Assembly: GCA_037179515.1 (NCBI GenBank)
Contig: JAXCGZ010003844.1
Location: forward strand, 41,001 to 105,000
Direction: 5' to 3'
From: Halocaridina rubra
Lineage: Eukaryota; Arthropoda; Malacostraca; Decapoda; Atyidae
Length of the DNA stretch: 64,000 bases
The first letter of the stretch is position 1, and each line of letters opens with the position of its first letter. The translations under genes and the position numbers were made by a program. Positions 1-12,879 of the stretch are shown one piece after another. The notes below the pieces were generated by a model. It did not search any database. It had not been told where the DNA came from and worked only from the letters and a program-made list of their open reading frames with translations.

Positions 1-1911
1 CTCGAGCTCCTTAATCATGATAATTACATTCTAGGTCACAGCCTCAACTGTCTCCTCAAAGCCTCAGTAGTCATCACAAAATAGGGGCATGCATTCTTCC
101 ATACTCCATGTAAGTTCATTTGCATCACTTCCTGCCAAGCATCATCAATATTCTTCGCACCATGAAGAATATTATACGACTTCCAGAAGTCCTTGAGAGT
201 CAGGTTCTTGTCCTTCTCCATTGCCCTGAGTGCCATAGCAATTGTTCTTCAAAGGTAAGGCTTTGAAAGAGGCAATGATCCCATGATACATTGGCTGTAA
301 CAGAGAAGTGGTATTAGGTGGAAGGTAAACCATCTTTACATTACGTTGAAAGTCATCCAGATGGGCAGGGTGACCAAGGGCACTGTCCAGGATTAGCAAA
401 GCCTAAAGGGCAGACTGGAAGCACAGTACCTCTCCCTTTCAGGCAGAAAATGGTTGCTGAACCAGTCCTCAAATATTTAAAAGGTTATCCAAGCCTTCTT
501 GTTTGACTTCCATATGACTAGCAGTTGACCCTTTCAAATGCCCTTAAGTGTCCTTGGGTTTTATGCCAAATAAACCAACAAGGGCTTCAGCTTACAGTCT
601 CCAGCAGCAGTAGCCTTCAATAGCAAAGTCAGTCTCTCCTGGCTGACTTTATGGCTTTGTGCTGTCTTCTCCTCCTTTGTGATGTACGTACGACTAGGTT
701 TATGCTTCCAGAATAAGCCAGTCTCGTCCACGTTGAACACCTGTTCGGCACGGTAACCCCCCTTCCTTATTATATTGGCTAATGCAATGGGAAACATTAT
801 TCCTCATCACCACGAGCAGCTCCCCCTTGCATTCTTATATCATGCAAATTAGCATGAGCCTTAAAATAATTAAACCACCCCCTACTAGTACCACACTCCT
901 CACCTGCACAGCCTTCCCCCTTTTCTCTTTTCAAATTTTCGAACATCATTTTAGCCTTTTCCTGAATAAGCATAAGGCTTATTGGGATACGCTGTCGATA
1001 TTGGTCTTCAAACCAAAGCACTAAGACTCTCTCCATCTCGATCATAAGGCGATTACACTGCCTCGTGATCACAGTGGACATTATAGAAGTTGAACCTTTC
1101 ACGCGGTCACGGATGTGAGCTTTGTCGTTGATGATCTTGGCCAAGGTCGTACCCGCTAATCCGAAATTGCGGCCAATATTCGTAGAAGATTCTTCCTTTT
1201 CAGCACGGTTTACCACTTCAGTTTTAATTTCCACTGTGATGGCTTTTCTTTTCCTGGTGGCACTGCCATCAGAACTATCACTAACACGCTAGGGAGGCAT
1301 AGTAATATCAGTAACGAACGAACGCAGCGAGAGAGCAAGTTAAAACACTAGGCACAATATGGCAGGCGGGAATAAACTGAGCAGTGGTTCTTCTTCTTCT
1401 AATGGCGCATGACACTATATTCTTACACTACGCTCAACAAACTACAGTATTTCGAATAAAATCGTATTTACGGATATGTTTGTTTTTTTTTAAATTCAAA
1501 TATAACCAAATTCATATATACAAAAAAATAAATAAAGCCATTAACTTGATAAATACAAATACAGCTGTGCTGCTAGCAGTGTATTCATGTGTATTTTAAA
1601 TAAAATCGTGTTTTTTTACTTACAGCAGTGTGTTTGTTTTTTTAAATTGAATATAATCCTTCAGTACGGTATAACCAAATTCATAAACTACTGAACAAAT
1701 AAAGCCATTAATTTGATAAATATGAATACAGCTGTGTATTCATCTGCCATGCTCACAAACTGTTCAGCGCGCGCTGTTTGAATTTACTGCACCAGCCAAG
1801 TAGTTTGAAAAATTAATTTATTAATAATTTAATAATTATTTATTGGCCTCTATGACGTAACGGTGAAGCGATGTAGCTTGGAACGGAACGGTGTAATACT
1901 AGGGCTCCCTG
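1..1911 (-). mobile_element. Tigger/pogo DNA transposon (family A), cut by the window edge
   Basis: The right end reads AGGGCTCCCTG followed by TA (1912-1913). This matches the ends of the complete family copy at 20600-23061 and the TA target duplication usual for the Tc1/mariner/pogo superfamily. The interior encodes Tigger-type transposase on the minus strand. AT-rich non-coding DNA at about 1380-1890 lies between the transposase start and the terminal repeat, as in the other copies. The other terminal repeat lies left of position 1. Confidence 0.85.
36..1300 (-). pseudogene. Tigger transposase (TIGD1-like), broken
   Basis: Read on the minus strand, the parts come in the order expected of a Tigger/pogo transposase. 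A basic HTH N-terminus (KRKAITVEIKTEVV, SSTNIGRNFGLAGTT) is at about 1250-1120. A CENP-B-like DNA-binding region with WFNYFKAHANLH is at about 850. The first catalytic Asp is in FNVDETGLFWK (about 720-750). The second is in LILDSALGHPAHLDDF (about 350-400). The C-terminal segment DKNLTLKDFWKSYNIL is at about 170-220. Damage is clear. The likely start ATG (1298-1300) is followed after two codons by a stop. A frameshift after GDEE (about 797) splits the frame. The usual third-Asp motif QPMDQG reads QPMYHG, so the DDD triad is broken. Known role of the family: cut-and-paste transposition. This copy should be inactive. Confidence 0.88.
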
Positions 1912-1984
1912 TACACAAAATTAGTAAAGTAGTTTATTAAATTTAAGGAAATTATAATTTTATTTAAGTGTATTATGGAGACAT

Positions 1985-2140
1985 GCAAAGAAAATTGCCT
2001 TTATCGAGCCTGGGCGTCAAATAAACATTTAAGAAAAAGAGGGACAGAAATGGGTAGTATTGTGCCTCGTCAGATGTGAGGGGATTGAAAGAGGTGCGCA
2101 ACAAATACGCCAGAATATTTGGTGTTTATGGAGGCATAGG
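1985..2140 (+). repeat. Copy of a dispersed short repeat (CCTTTATCRGGCCTG...CAGATGTGAGGGGAT)
   Basis: The segment has TTGCCTTTATCGAGCCTGGG, an AGAGGGACAGAA stretch and CGTCAGATGTGAGGGGATTG followed by a GCAACAAATA stretch. The same ordered motifs recur at 24317-24520 and, inverted, at 24990-25205 and 43320-43497, with shorter matches at 16285, 34814 and 56755. It has no coding potential that I can see. It may be a SINE or a fragment of a larger transposon. Confidence 0.55.
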
Positions 2141-3488
2141 AAAAGAAACATAACTGAAAGAAGACTTAATGTTTGATGATATAGAGATTAGTGAAGGACT
2201 TGTTATATACTTTGAAGGTATTTCTTTTTGTTAATTCTTGTTATAAAGGAAATACTATATGGATTGGTTAACCACAAATTTAGAACCTTAGGTTTATACA
2301 GTAACCTCTGTCACAGTAGATCAGTAACTAGGCTATTGCAATCATTAAAGCATTGACTATTTATAACTGCCCACAGACCTTCATCATTCATTATACAAAG
2401 AATACAGTATTATTTATTATTTATTATCTTTTCTTCTCAAATTAATTATTTTTCACTTTTTCATTACAGCATTATCTGCCATATGTACGTGACATTCCTT
2501 TTTTTGCTGCTGAGCAGAATAATATTCAGTAGCTAAGCTCATAGTGTAGGCTTGAGAAACTCATATGGCTTACCTACATTCCTTTCTCATATAAAAAGTA
2601 TAATATTTGATAAAAAAAATCTTAAGCTTTCGTATCATTCTCGTTTCAAAAGACACAACACTTTAATGGGCATTTACTAACACACATATTACTAGAAGAC
2701 CAGTATGTAATCATGGATAACATATGTGCTAAATTATGCTGTAATTCTTGTTTTATATATAAATTTATAGTAATGTATGAGTAATACAGTCTGTTCTTTA
2801 TTTTTACAGAAGATAAGAATTTGGTGATTGGTTAGATGGGAAACACCTTATACATTTCCAGATAAAATAATAGTTAATAATGCCTCTATTATTTTAAAAC
2901 AACATTTTTTTTTTAGTTTGAAATATTAATCAAGACAGACCTTTCATATTTATACTACAATTTCTGATGTCAAGTTTTCATACTTCTTTTACCAATTTAT
3001 TATATTTATTGTATTTAGAGGTTATATTTAGATAGAATATGATGACATTAAATTACCCAAAATATTCCTCTCTCCCTCTATTGCAGCTCTCATTCTTTCA
3101 TCAACAGCTACTGCATCAGTTAGTCCCAATGAATTGTTTCCTTTCCTTGTCCTGTATGTGATAGTTTGTAGTTTATCAAACATTTATTTTAATATTTTTT
3201 TATTGTAAAGTTTCTTTCAATATAATATCTGTATATTCAGTGTACAGAATGTTTACATTCAGAATGTGTCTAAATATACACAAAAATTGCAATCCATGCA
3301 TCCCATTGCCTGAAAAGTTTATGTAACATCCTTCAGCATTATACGGCCTTTAATGCTATTTATTGCTAATGCACCATACAACATATACTTCATAGAGAAG
3401 AGGTGTCTTTTCACTTGGTAATAAATCTATACATGTTTGTGATTGGTAAAATTGGTTAGGGTTTTGAAATCCTTATGCTGTCTTCCAG
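2141..3488. other. AT-rich non-coding stretch, probable intron
   Basis: I see no convincing ORF, repeat end or RNA gene here. The stretch leads into a pyrimidine-rich splice acceptor (TGCTGTCTTCCAG at 3488) that opens the zinc-finger exon, so at least its right part is best read as an intron of that gene. Confidence 0.5.
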
Positions 3489-4916
3489 GGATTGCAAGTC
3501 ACTCGACCGAGGGAACCTGGGAAGAGAGTACCGGTCTTATCTAAGAAGATGCGTGAGAGTCTCGTAGAACTTTCAAGGCATACCCGCTCGTTCTCTTCGT
3601 TGGAATCGGTCAGCATTCTGAAAAAGAATGTTCTGCATCTTGAGGAAGATAATGGAGAAAGGAGAACTCGTGTAAAAAGGCAGTACAGGAAGAGAACAAA
3701 CATCATTCATATTTGTAAATTCTGTATGAAAGTATGTCCCACGGGTGAACAACTGAAAGAACACCAAAAAACTCATGATATTATTGAATGCCAGTTCTGT
3801 GGAAAGGTTTTGGCTCGCATAGGTGCGTGGGAAACTCACTTGAAACTCTTTCATAATGTAGAGCTTCAAGTCCCTGGTAACGATGATGCTCTGCAACGCA
3901 TCAAGGAAGAAATAAGTTGTTCTGTGTGTGGAAAGCAGTTTGTTTCCAAGACTGCCCTTGCATACCATTCCAAACTCCATGATGGTAAAAGTTATGTCTG
4001 TGATATTTGCAATAAAGTTTTCAATCATCCCACGAATTTGAAAACTCACAAGCAAAGACATGCGAGTAAAAATTTTTACTGCGACAAGTGTGGCAAAGGT
4101 TTTCACACTAATTTTGCTCTGATTATGCATGACAACCAAACGCACCGTATGGCTAAATCTTGGCAATGTAAATATTGTGGAAAAGCCTTTACTCGATGTG
4201 CTGCTTTCAAGGAGCATATCAGAATTCATACTGGAGAGAAACCATTTGAGTGCAGTGATTGTGGAGTGAGATTTAGAAAATTCCACCACTTGAAAACTCA
4301 CAGAAAGCAGCATGAACCTAAGACTATTCGTAGTGGACTGTATAGGTGTCAGATGTGTACGGCTGCTTTTTTGCATAAAATATCGTACGATCGTCATCTG
4401 AAGTATAAGCATCCTGATAGCATAGAAAATGCGATAAACATCGCTGCTAAAACGGCAGATCCAGATGTTATTGCGCATGCAAAGGCAGCCATGCTCAAAA
4501 GTGGCCAACCAGGTATTGGAATCCATTGTGATGATGGTATCGAGATGGTAGGTGTGGAATATGAAGGGGGACTTGGATCAAGTAACTTGGGCGGTCAGTG
4601 CATCATCTTTTTATCAGAGGAAACGAATGAAAATCACACTTCTCTACACCAAAAAATTGTTTCCAGTGCCATACCATCCATTAAGTCAGAGCTGCAAGAG
4701 ACACTGCATCCAGACGATGAGATGGAAGGAGACAAAAAGGTTTTGGAATTTGACCAAGAGCAATTGGTTTCTTTTCAGGCAGATATGCAACTTGGTGATC
4801 AAATGGACACAACACAGTTACAGCAGCTAGCAGTTGCCTCTTTAGGCGATGGAAAAATTCAAGTCCAGATGGATGGAGAGACTTTTGATGTTTATACTGT
4901 CACGGCACCAGATTGA
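3489..4916 (+). CDS. C2H2 zinc-finger protein, single-exon eight-finger terminal module
   Basis: A likely sequence-specific DNA-binding nuclear protein. The frame is open from the splice acceptor (TCTTCCAG|GGATTG) to TGA at 4914-4916, 475 codons. There is no credible initiator ATG at its start, so this looks like a 3' terminal exon entered in phase 0, with upstream exons left of the window. Residues 1-72 are basic and finger-free. Eight C2H2 fingers follow at about 73-308: HICKFC..H, ECQFC..H, SCSVC..H, YVCDIC..H, FYCDKC..H, WQCKYC..H, FECSDC..H and YRCQMC..H. Only fingers 6 and 7 are joined by a canonical TGEKPF linker. Residues 309-475 form an acidic, Q-rich tail (QADMQLGDQMDTTQLQQL) typical of a regulatory region. 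No BTB, SCAN, KRAB or ZAD domain is visible in the window. The array is collinear with that encoded by the exons at 13964-23836. It may be an alternative 3' end (as in insect BTB-ZF genes such as lola) or a separate gene. Confidence 0.9.
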   Translation, partial: GLQVTRPREPGKRVPVLSKKMRESLVELSRHTRSFSSLESVSILKKNVLHLEEDNGERRTRVKRQYRKRTNIIHICKFCMKVCPTGEQLKEHQKTHDIIECQFCGKVLARIGAWETHLKLFHNVELQVPGNDDALQRIKEEISCSVCGKQFVSKTALAYHSKLHDGKSYVCDICNKVFNHPTNLKTHKQRHASKNFYCDKCGKGFHTNFALIMHDNQTHRMAKSWQCKYCGKAFTRCAAFKEHIRIHTGEKPFECSDCGVRFRKFHHLKTHRKQHEPKTIRSGLYRCQMCTAAFLHKISYDRHLKYKHPDSIENAINIAAKTADPDVIAHAKAAMLKSGQPGIGIHCDDGIEMVGVEYEGGLGSSNLGGQCIIFLSEETNENHTSLHQKIVSSAIPSIKSELQETLHPDDEMEGDKKVLEFDQEQLVSFQADMQLGDQMDTTQLQQLAVASLGDGKIQVQMDGETFDVYTVTAPD

Positions 4917-5141
4917 GTTTTGAACATTCAAAATTAGTTATGAATGTTGTTCCCTGATTTTTTTTTTTTTTAATTGACAGTTGATATAGTCCTACAGATG
5001 ACATTGTTATGTAGATTTAAATGAGAGTCTTTTTTTTATCTTAACTGCGAAAAATATTACATTGAAATAATATTTAAAATCAGAAAGATGATAATTTGAT
5101 TCTTGGCATATAATTGACTTATACTGTGTAATTAATTTTGT
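4917..5141 (+). other. Probable 3' UTR of the first zinc-finger module
   Basis: This is non-coding AT-rich sequence directly after the TGA and before a large (TA)n array. It contains a T-run and no clear canonical AATAAA, so the true polyadenylation site cannot be placed from sequence alone. Confidence 0.45.
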
Positions 5142-5145
5142 GTAT

Positions 5146-5237
<92 letters not shown>
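5142..5237. repeat. (TA)n microsatellite
   Basis: An almost pure TA array about 95 bp long, with one AATATAT interruption near 5156. It abuts the left end of the Tigger-type element that starts at 5244. Confidence 0.97.
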
Positions 5238-5241
<4 letters not shown>

Positions 5242-5574
5242 TACAGGGAGTCATCATATAATGTCAGGGTTCCTGTCCTGACAGCATTAAGTCAAAAATC
5301 GACGTAAGTCGAAACTCACTTAGATTCGAACCTGGGTCCCTAAAAAAAAAATTTTTCTTTTCTTTTCTAAGGGGGACTCTATGATCCTAATGGTGCTTAA
5401 AAATCACCAAAACTAGTTTAATACTATTCCTAAACTTTAAAATTAACATTATATACAGGTACCCTGTACTGTACAGTATACATGTACTGTACAGAATAAT
5501 AAAACAACACATATACATAAAAATATCTGTACTATATTACACTTATATACCTGTGCTGTGTTAAAGTTTGCCGG

Positions 5575-5775
5575 TGTTTCAGTTCCGATATCCATCTGAG
5601 ATGCTCCTCGGAACGTCAGCCGAGGCAAGCCCCAACCCCCCCACTGTGGTGCCCATCCACAGCAAGTGACCTTCCCAGTAAACAGCTTAAACTCTCGGTC
5701 CTGAGCGGGAACCGATCTGTCGACCTCGCGAATGCGAGGCCAGCGCGTTACCACTGTACTAGCCAGAAGGCACAG
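5575..5775 (-). mobile_element. tRNA-derived SINE
   Basis: On the minus strand a tRNA-like head begins with GGCTAGTACAGTGGTAACGC (A-box-like) and continues to a B-box-like GGTTCCCGCTC about 35 bp later. A unique body follows that contains TGGATGGGCACCACAGTG and a terminal segment near 5580. The arrangement of an internal Pol III promoter followed by a non-tRNA body is that of a SINE. It lies within the Tigger element 5244-6641. Confidence 0.7.
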
Positions 5776-6069
5776 TATACTGTACTCATGTGTTGTGCTT
5801 ACATAGGGAGGGAGAGACTTGCTTATCAGGAGAAAGCTTGCTATGTCAGCTGCTAACTAGACAGGGGCAGGCAGGTAAGTCTGGAAAGGCAAAGAACAAT
5901 CAATATATAATCTATAGAAAATAAAACTAAATGATATAAAACACACTTATAAACATAAAAAATATTACACTAGTGTCTCATTTTTTATCAAGTTAATGGC
6001 TTTTTTTATTTTTTTTTATACACAGTTGGTTATATTGAAAAATTATATGGAATTTAAAAAGAAAAAATA

Positions 6070-6470
6070 CAGGTCAGTAGTTTTTCTTTTTAACCAATTC
6101 TCCATTTTTAAATATTGGTACTACATCTGCCAATTTCCACTCCTTGGGTACCAATCCTAATTTTATTAAAATATAGAATAGTGCAGTTAGTGGACAACTA
6201 AGCTTTGCCTTGCACTTCTTTAATAATCTAGCATAGGTTTCATCAGCTCCTGGAGATTTATGAACCTTTAATTTATCTATTTCTTTTATTACCTCCTCCC
6301 TCGCAATGTTTATTGTACTATGTATATTATCGGGACGGTCTGTGTATATCTATTTTACCTCTGGAATATATTCCAAGTTTTCATTGGTACATACAGGTAA
6401 GAAAAATATTCATTTAAATATGTACACATCTCTTAATTATCATCTGTGAAATGACAGTTGGCTACTTCAG
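6070..6470 (-). pseudogene. LINE reverse-transcriptase fragment (CR1/jockey-like)
   Basis: The minus-strand translation gives the RT N-terminal region with small frameshifts: an ENLEYIPEV segment, then EEVIKEIDKLKVHKSPGAD, LLKKCKAKLSCPLT and GLVPKEWKLADVVPIFKNG. This is the standard order of the fingers/palm entry region in non-LTR retrotransposon RTs (KSPGPD...P..WK.A.V.PI.K.G). It lacks the FADD box and all downstream domains, and is nested in the Tigger-type element. Confidence 0.8.
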
Positions 6471-6683
6471 CTGGTCCAACTTTTAACCCCTAGAGGATCA
6501 TCAGGAAGGAAGGGTAAGGAAGCTAGACAAAAAAAGATTTATGTAAACGAAAAATAAATGGATGAAATTTAATTTATTTTTTTTATTTTTAGCAGCAGCC
6601 ATTGTCGTAAACTCGAAACGATGTTATATGAAGAGTCCCTGTATATATATATATATATATTGCTCATTACATATGTGAAAACA

Positions 6684-6790
6684 TGAATCATATTTACGCC
6701 GACCGGGACTTGAACCTGTGGTGTAGTTGGTAGCACCTTGGCTTAGTAATAATAAGTCCCAGGTTCAAGTCCCGGTCGGGGTAAAAATGA

Positions 6791-6794
<4 letters not shown>
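6684..6794. repeat. tRNA-like SINE head forming a 35-bp-arm hairpin
   Basis: Left arm 6684-6718 and right arm 6760-6794 are inverse complements with about two mismatches (core GACCGGGACTTGAACCTG / CAGGTTCAAGTCCCGGTC). The loop and right arm read as a tRNA-like unit: A-box-like TGGTGTAGTTGGTAGCACC, then B-box-like GGTTCAAGTCC. The right arm runs into ATGATTCATATATATA, the start of a TA array. The same unit, unpaired, is at 27550-27628, also followed by a TA array. Confidence 0.8.

Positions 6795-6825
<31 letters not shown>
6795..6825. repeat. Short (TA)n microsatellite
   Basis: About 30 bp of TA between the tRNA-like hairpin and the terminal repeat of the element at 6828. Confidence 0.9.
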
Positions 6826-8961
<2,136 letters not shown>

Positions 8962-9179
8962 ATTTACAGGGGGTCCCCATATATCGTCAGGGTTCCGTTT
9001 CTGACAGCTGATTTTATGTGGATTTCGACGTAATTTGGAATTCACTTAGATTTGAACCCAGGTCCCCCAACCTATGTAAATTATAAACCATCAAAAACAG
9101 AAAAAAATTCTATGTTCCTAGTGATTCTTAAAAAATCACTAAAATTACTCTTAATACTGTTCTTAAACCTTAAAATTAA

Positions 9180-9760
9180 TATTGTAGGATACAGATACTG
9201 CATAATAAAACAAGACTTATCTACATAAAAATATTACACTACAACAAAATAAGTTCTCTTTTAAACCTATAAAACACACTTATAAACATAAAAATATTAC
9301 ACTACAACAAAACTGTAGGTATTGCTTACGTTTACAGTACTCATGTGGTGTGCTCGCATAGGGAGGGAGAGACTGGCTTATTAGAAGGTGGAACTTGTTA
9401 AGGCAGGTGCTGAGGAGACTGGGGCAGGTGAGTTTAGAGAGGCAAAAGAACATTCAATACACTATCTATTGAAAAAAAATTTTACTGTACATACTGTATA
9501 ATTAAGTTCTCATTTTAAGATTATAAAACACTCTTACAAATTGTACTGTACATACTGTATTATAAATTCTCTTTGTAAGATTATAAAACACTCTTATAAG
9601 CATGAAAAATATTACACTACAGCAAAATAAGTTCTCATTGTAAAATTATAAAACACTCATAAACTTAAAAATATTACACTACAGCAAAATTAGTTCTCAT
9701 TGTAAGATAATATAGCACACTTATAAACATAAAAATACTACACTACAACAAAACTGTAGC
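9180..9760. repeat. Imperfect tandem/dispersed repeats inside Tigger A
   Basis: The phrase TATAAAACACTCTTATAAAC..AAAAATATTACACTACARCAAAA recurs about five times with spacing near 50-70 bp and varying length. It is non-coding and specific to this part of the element. A shorter version is seen at 5940 in the other A-type element. Confidence 0.7.
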
Positions 9761-9832
9761 TATTGCTTACTTTTACAGTACTCATGTGGTGTGCTTGCAT
9801 AGGGAAGGAGAAACTTGGTCACGGATGTGATC

Positions 9833-10006
9833 TTAGTTTTTGATGATCATGGCCACGGTCATATGGGCTAATCCAAGATTGCGGCCAATATTTGTAGAAG
9901 ATTCTCCCTCTTCAGCATGGTTTGCCACTTCAATGTTAATTTCCATAGTGATGGCTTTTCTTTTCTTAGTGGCACTGCCATCAGAACTAACACGCTTAGA
10001 AGGCAT
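9833..10006 (-). pseudogene. Tigger A transposase N-terminal fragment
   Basis: From ATG at 10006-10004 the minus strand reads MPSKRVSSDGSATKKRKAIT, then MEINIEVANHAEEGESST and NIGRNLGLAHMTVAMIIKN. This is the pogo-type HTH start of Tigger transposases and aligns by eye with the copies at 1250 and 22590. The catalytic region is missing from this copy. Confidence 0.85.
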
Positions 10007-10522
10007 AGTAAAGTCCGTAACGAGCAAACACAACGAGAGAACAGACGAAAGCATTAGACACAATGTGGCGGGTGTGAATAAACTGAGCTGTGTTCCTTCT
10101 TCCGCTTATACTGCCGCATTACATCATATTCTTACTCTACACTCACCAAACTATTTCGAATAAAATTGTATGTACAGATATATGTTTGGTATTTTTTCTT
10201 TTTAAATTTAGTATAATTATTCAATATACCCAACTGTATATGAAAAATTAAATAAATAAAGTCATTAACTTGATATATACAAATACAGCACAACTGTGTT
10301 TGCTACCTTTGTATTCATGTGTATTTTGAACAACATCGTATTTACAGCTATGTGTTTGGTATTTTTCTTTTTAAATTCAATATAATCACATCTACAAACA
10401 AACAAATAAATATAGCCATTAACTTGATAAATATGAATACAGCGGTGCTGCTAGCTGTGTATTTGTGTGTATTTCAAATAAAATATTTACAGCAATTTTT
10501 TTTTTTTTTTTAATTCAATATA

Positions 10523-10960
10523 CAGTGATCCCTTGCTGGATCGCGTTTCTTGGTTCGCGTTTTCACTGTACCACGGTTTTTTTTTTGGCAAATTATTTTT
10601 TTTATTTTTTGGGTATACAGTGATCCCCCGCTGTATCGCGTTTCTTGGTTCGCATTTTCACTGTATCGCGGTTTTTTTTTTGGCAAATTATTATTGTAAA
10701 TACCTATGTACATGAGTATGTCATGTAATTACCACTTCATTCACCGTAATTTTATCTATCACTTTCATATAAATTTACGTTGCATGCTGTTCTTTATGAA
10801 GTAAAGGGTGCTTTGTTAACAGTACAGGGAGGGTTTATACAGTGTAAACGTAAAAATAAATTTAAATATCTATGTACATATAGGCTGATCCTACTTCGCA
10901 ATTTTCCTGTCTCGCGCCGGGTCCCGGAACCGAACCATCACGATAATGGAAGGAACACTG
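10523..10960. mobile_element. Nested Tigger-type MITE, family C, with duplicated left end
   Basis: Left end CAGTGATCCCTTGCTGG and right end GGAAGGAACACTG are inverted, with TA at 10521-10522 and 10961-10962. A second left end, CAGTGATCCCCCGCTG, starts at 10618 and is also preceded by TA, so the first 95 bp are repeated in tandem. Subterminal TCGCGTTTCTTGGTTCGC and GTCTCGCGCCGGGTCCCGG match the element at 24212-25312 in the opposite orientation. No ORF of note. Confidence 0.85.
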
Positions 10961-11209
10961 TAATCCTTCAGTATAACCAAATATAAAAAAAATAAAGCCA
11001 TTAACTTGATAAATATAAATACAGCAGTGCTGTTACCTGTGTATTCCTCCACTGCTCTCACAAATTATTTGGCGTGCGGTTGGAATTTACTGTACCAACC
11101 AGGTAGGTCGGAAAATTAATTTATTAATAATTTATTAATTATTTTTGGGCCTTAGATGTAACTGCGAAACAGCGTTATATGAAACGATGTTCTACGAGGA
11201 CTCCCTGTA

Positions 11210-12879
11210 TATATATTATATTTCAAATTTTCATTAAGATTTTTTGCTTATCAACTAGTCATATTCATTTTTTAACTTCGACTGTTCATAATCTTGGGTA
11301 TATAGAGAAACCTTCATTAGAATTGTAAATATTGTAATTAATGCATTAATAAGTATTTAATTATCTGATACCAGAATTTTAGTGCCCTCAAGCTAATAAA
11401 TATGTAATTCAGAGAGAAATTGTGATCGTTCCTAATCACCTTGTTATTTGTATTACATGGTACCTGCTACACATATTCTCTAGGTTTGTTAATATACCTC
11501 ATGAAATGTACATGAATCAAACTCTTCTAATAAAAGTGTCGTCTTTATATCTTTTGTGTATGCTTGTATGTCAGACTTCGAGCTCTTTCATATGAAAACC
11601 TCATTACTGTATTTACCTCTGCAATATCTGTGCAATAAAAAAGAAACTTTTTAAATAGCTTGCCAATGAACTGACTCATTACACATGCATTTAGAGTACT
11701 GTGTAAGAGTGCCATTCAGCTGTGATGTAACTCAACCTGTATTATTGTATGATAATGTAATCCACCTATATGCGATAAATTTATCTTGGTTTTACTACTC
11801 CTGACAGTATATTGGAATTTGAGAAATGAAGAATCTTGGAGAGCATTGTTTGCCTGAAATCGTTTCAAGATGGAATCCTATACAGACTCGTTCAGATGTT
11901 GCACAGGTGTTATTTGAAAGATTGTTTAAGCTATGCACACAGTTGCAAGTGGCAACTGTGTCATATTGTGTAAAAAAAACACCACAAACTAACTCAAGTC
12001 TGGACAACCTCCACATTGGTAAATGATGATAGCATTGAGAAAATGTGCACTCTGATCACCGCAAATAATTGCATGAATGATCGTGAAATTTTCAAAGAAT
12101 TAGGATCTAAGAGTATACATTGCATAATTTTTACTGTAAAAGTGAATATATACTGTTGCCATACATCTGCACTGAATCAGTTTTTAGTTGACCAAAGAGA
12201 ATATCTCGCTGCCAATCAAGAACTGTTTAAATTATATGAATGCTGATGAAAATGTTCTTGAAATTCACTTTAAAGTATTCCCCCAATTTGAAACTGAAAA
12301 ATACATCCTACTTTTTGTACTTTGACTAGCTGACATTGTGTAATCTAGATTATATGCTAAAATTATGGCCACCATTTCACACAATTGCCATCACTAATAT
12401 GCTTCACCAGCTCGACAATATCCTTTTTAAAAAGTTTTATTTCTTTTTGGACAGATTTCATATGTGTGTAGGGAACTAGATAATACTGAAGTCTTAGCAT
12501 TTAGTGTTATATAAATAATTTGGAAATGTACATTTTTATCATTTGTATGCAAGTTTGAAAACATTGGAAGGAACTAAAACTGTGGCCACTCTTCCTTGTG
12601 AAGTTTAAACGAGAGAGGGTTCTATTCATAACTTTATACACTAAGTTATGTATTATCTTGCATTTTAATATATTGATTAGTATTAAATGAAGTATTCCAA
12701 ATTTTAGATGAATCAACAAAAACTGAAGTAAACATCTTTGTGACTACTTATTAAGATTGTATTTTTTTAAAAGCAAATTTTTATATGACTTCAGTAACAA
12801 ACACCTATCATATTACAAAACAAAAACCTTATATGCAAGAGAGAATGGAAAGGTCAAGTTGAGTGTAATATAACTGAGG
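11210..12879. other. Unassigned stretch with two short weak ORFs
   Basis: No repeat ends are visible. Plus-strand frames at 11826-12026 (66 aa) and 12016-12246 (76 aa) overlap in different frames and contain a plausible but unrecognised protein-like stretch (FLVDQREYLAANQELFKL). They might be an untranslated or decayed exon. AATAAA-like signals occur near 11530 and 11632. I do not assign a function. Confidence 0.3.

Larger units (their letters stand above)
5244..6641. mobile_element. Non-autonomous Tigger family A element carrying nested SINE and LINE pieces
   Basis: The left end CAGGGAGTCATC and right end AAGAGTCCCTG are inverted and each is bordered by TA (5242-5243 and 6642-6643). The subterminal GTCAGGGTTCCTGTCCTGACAG matches the complete family copies at 8967 and 20600. 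No transposase is present. Inside are a tRNA-derived SINE (about 5575-5775, minus) and a LINE fragment (about 6070-6470, minus), so the element served as a target for later insertions. Confidence 0.85.
8967..11207 (-). mobile_element. Tigger family A element, internally deleted, with nested MITE
   Basis: Left end CAGGGGGTCCCCATATATCG and right end CGAGGACTCCCTG are inverted and each is bordered by TA (8965-8966 and 11208-11209). Only the transposase N-terminus remains (9833-10006). Degenerate ACACTTATAAACATAAAAATA-type repeats fill 9180-9760. A second TA-flanked element is nested at 10523-10960. Confidence 0.87.

Noticed and set aside
3573..4526. 317-aa minus-strand ORF opposite the zinc-finger exon
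   Set aside because: Shadow of the plus-strand coding frame; the zinc-finger frame has clear domain content and this one has none.
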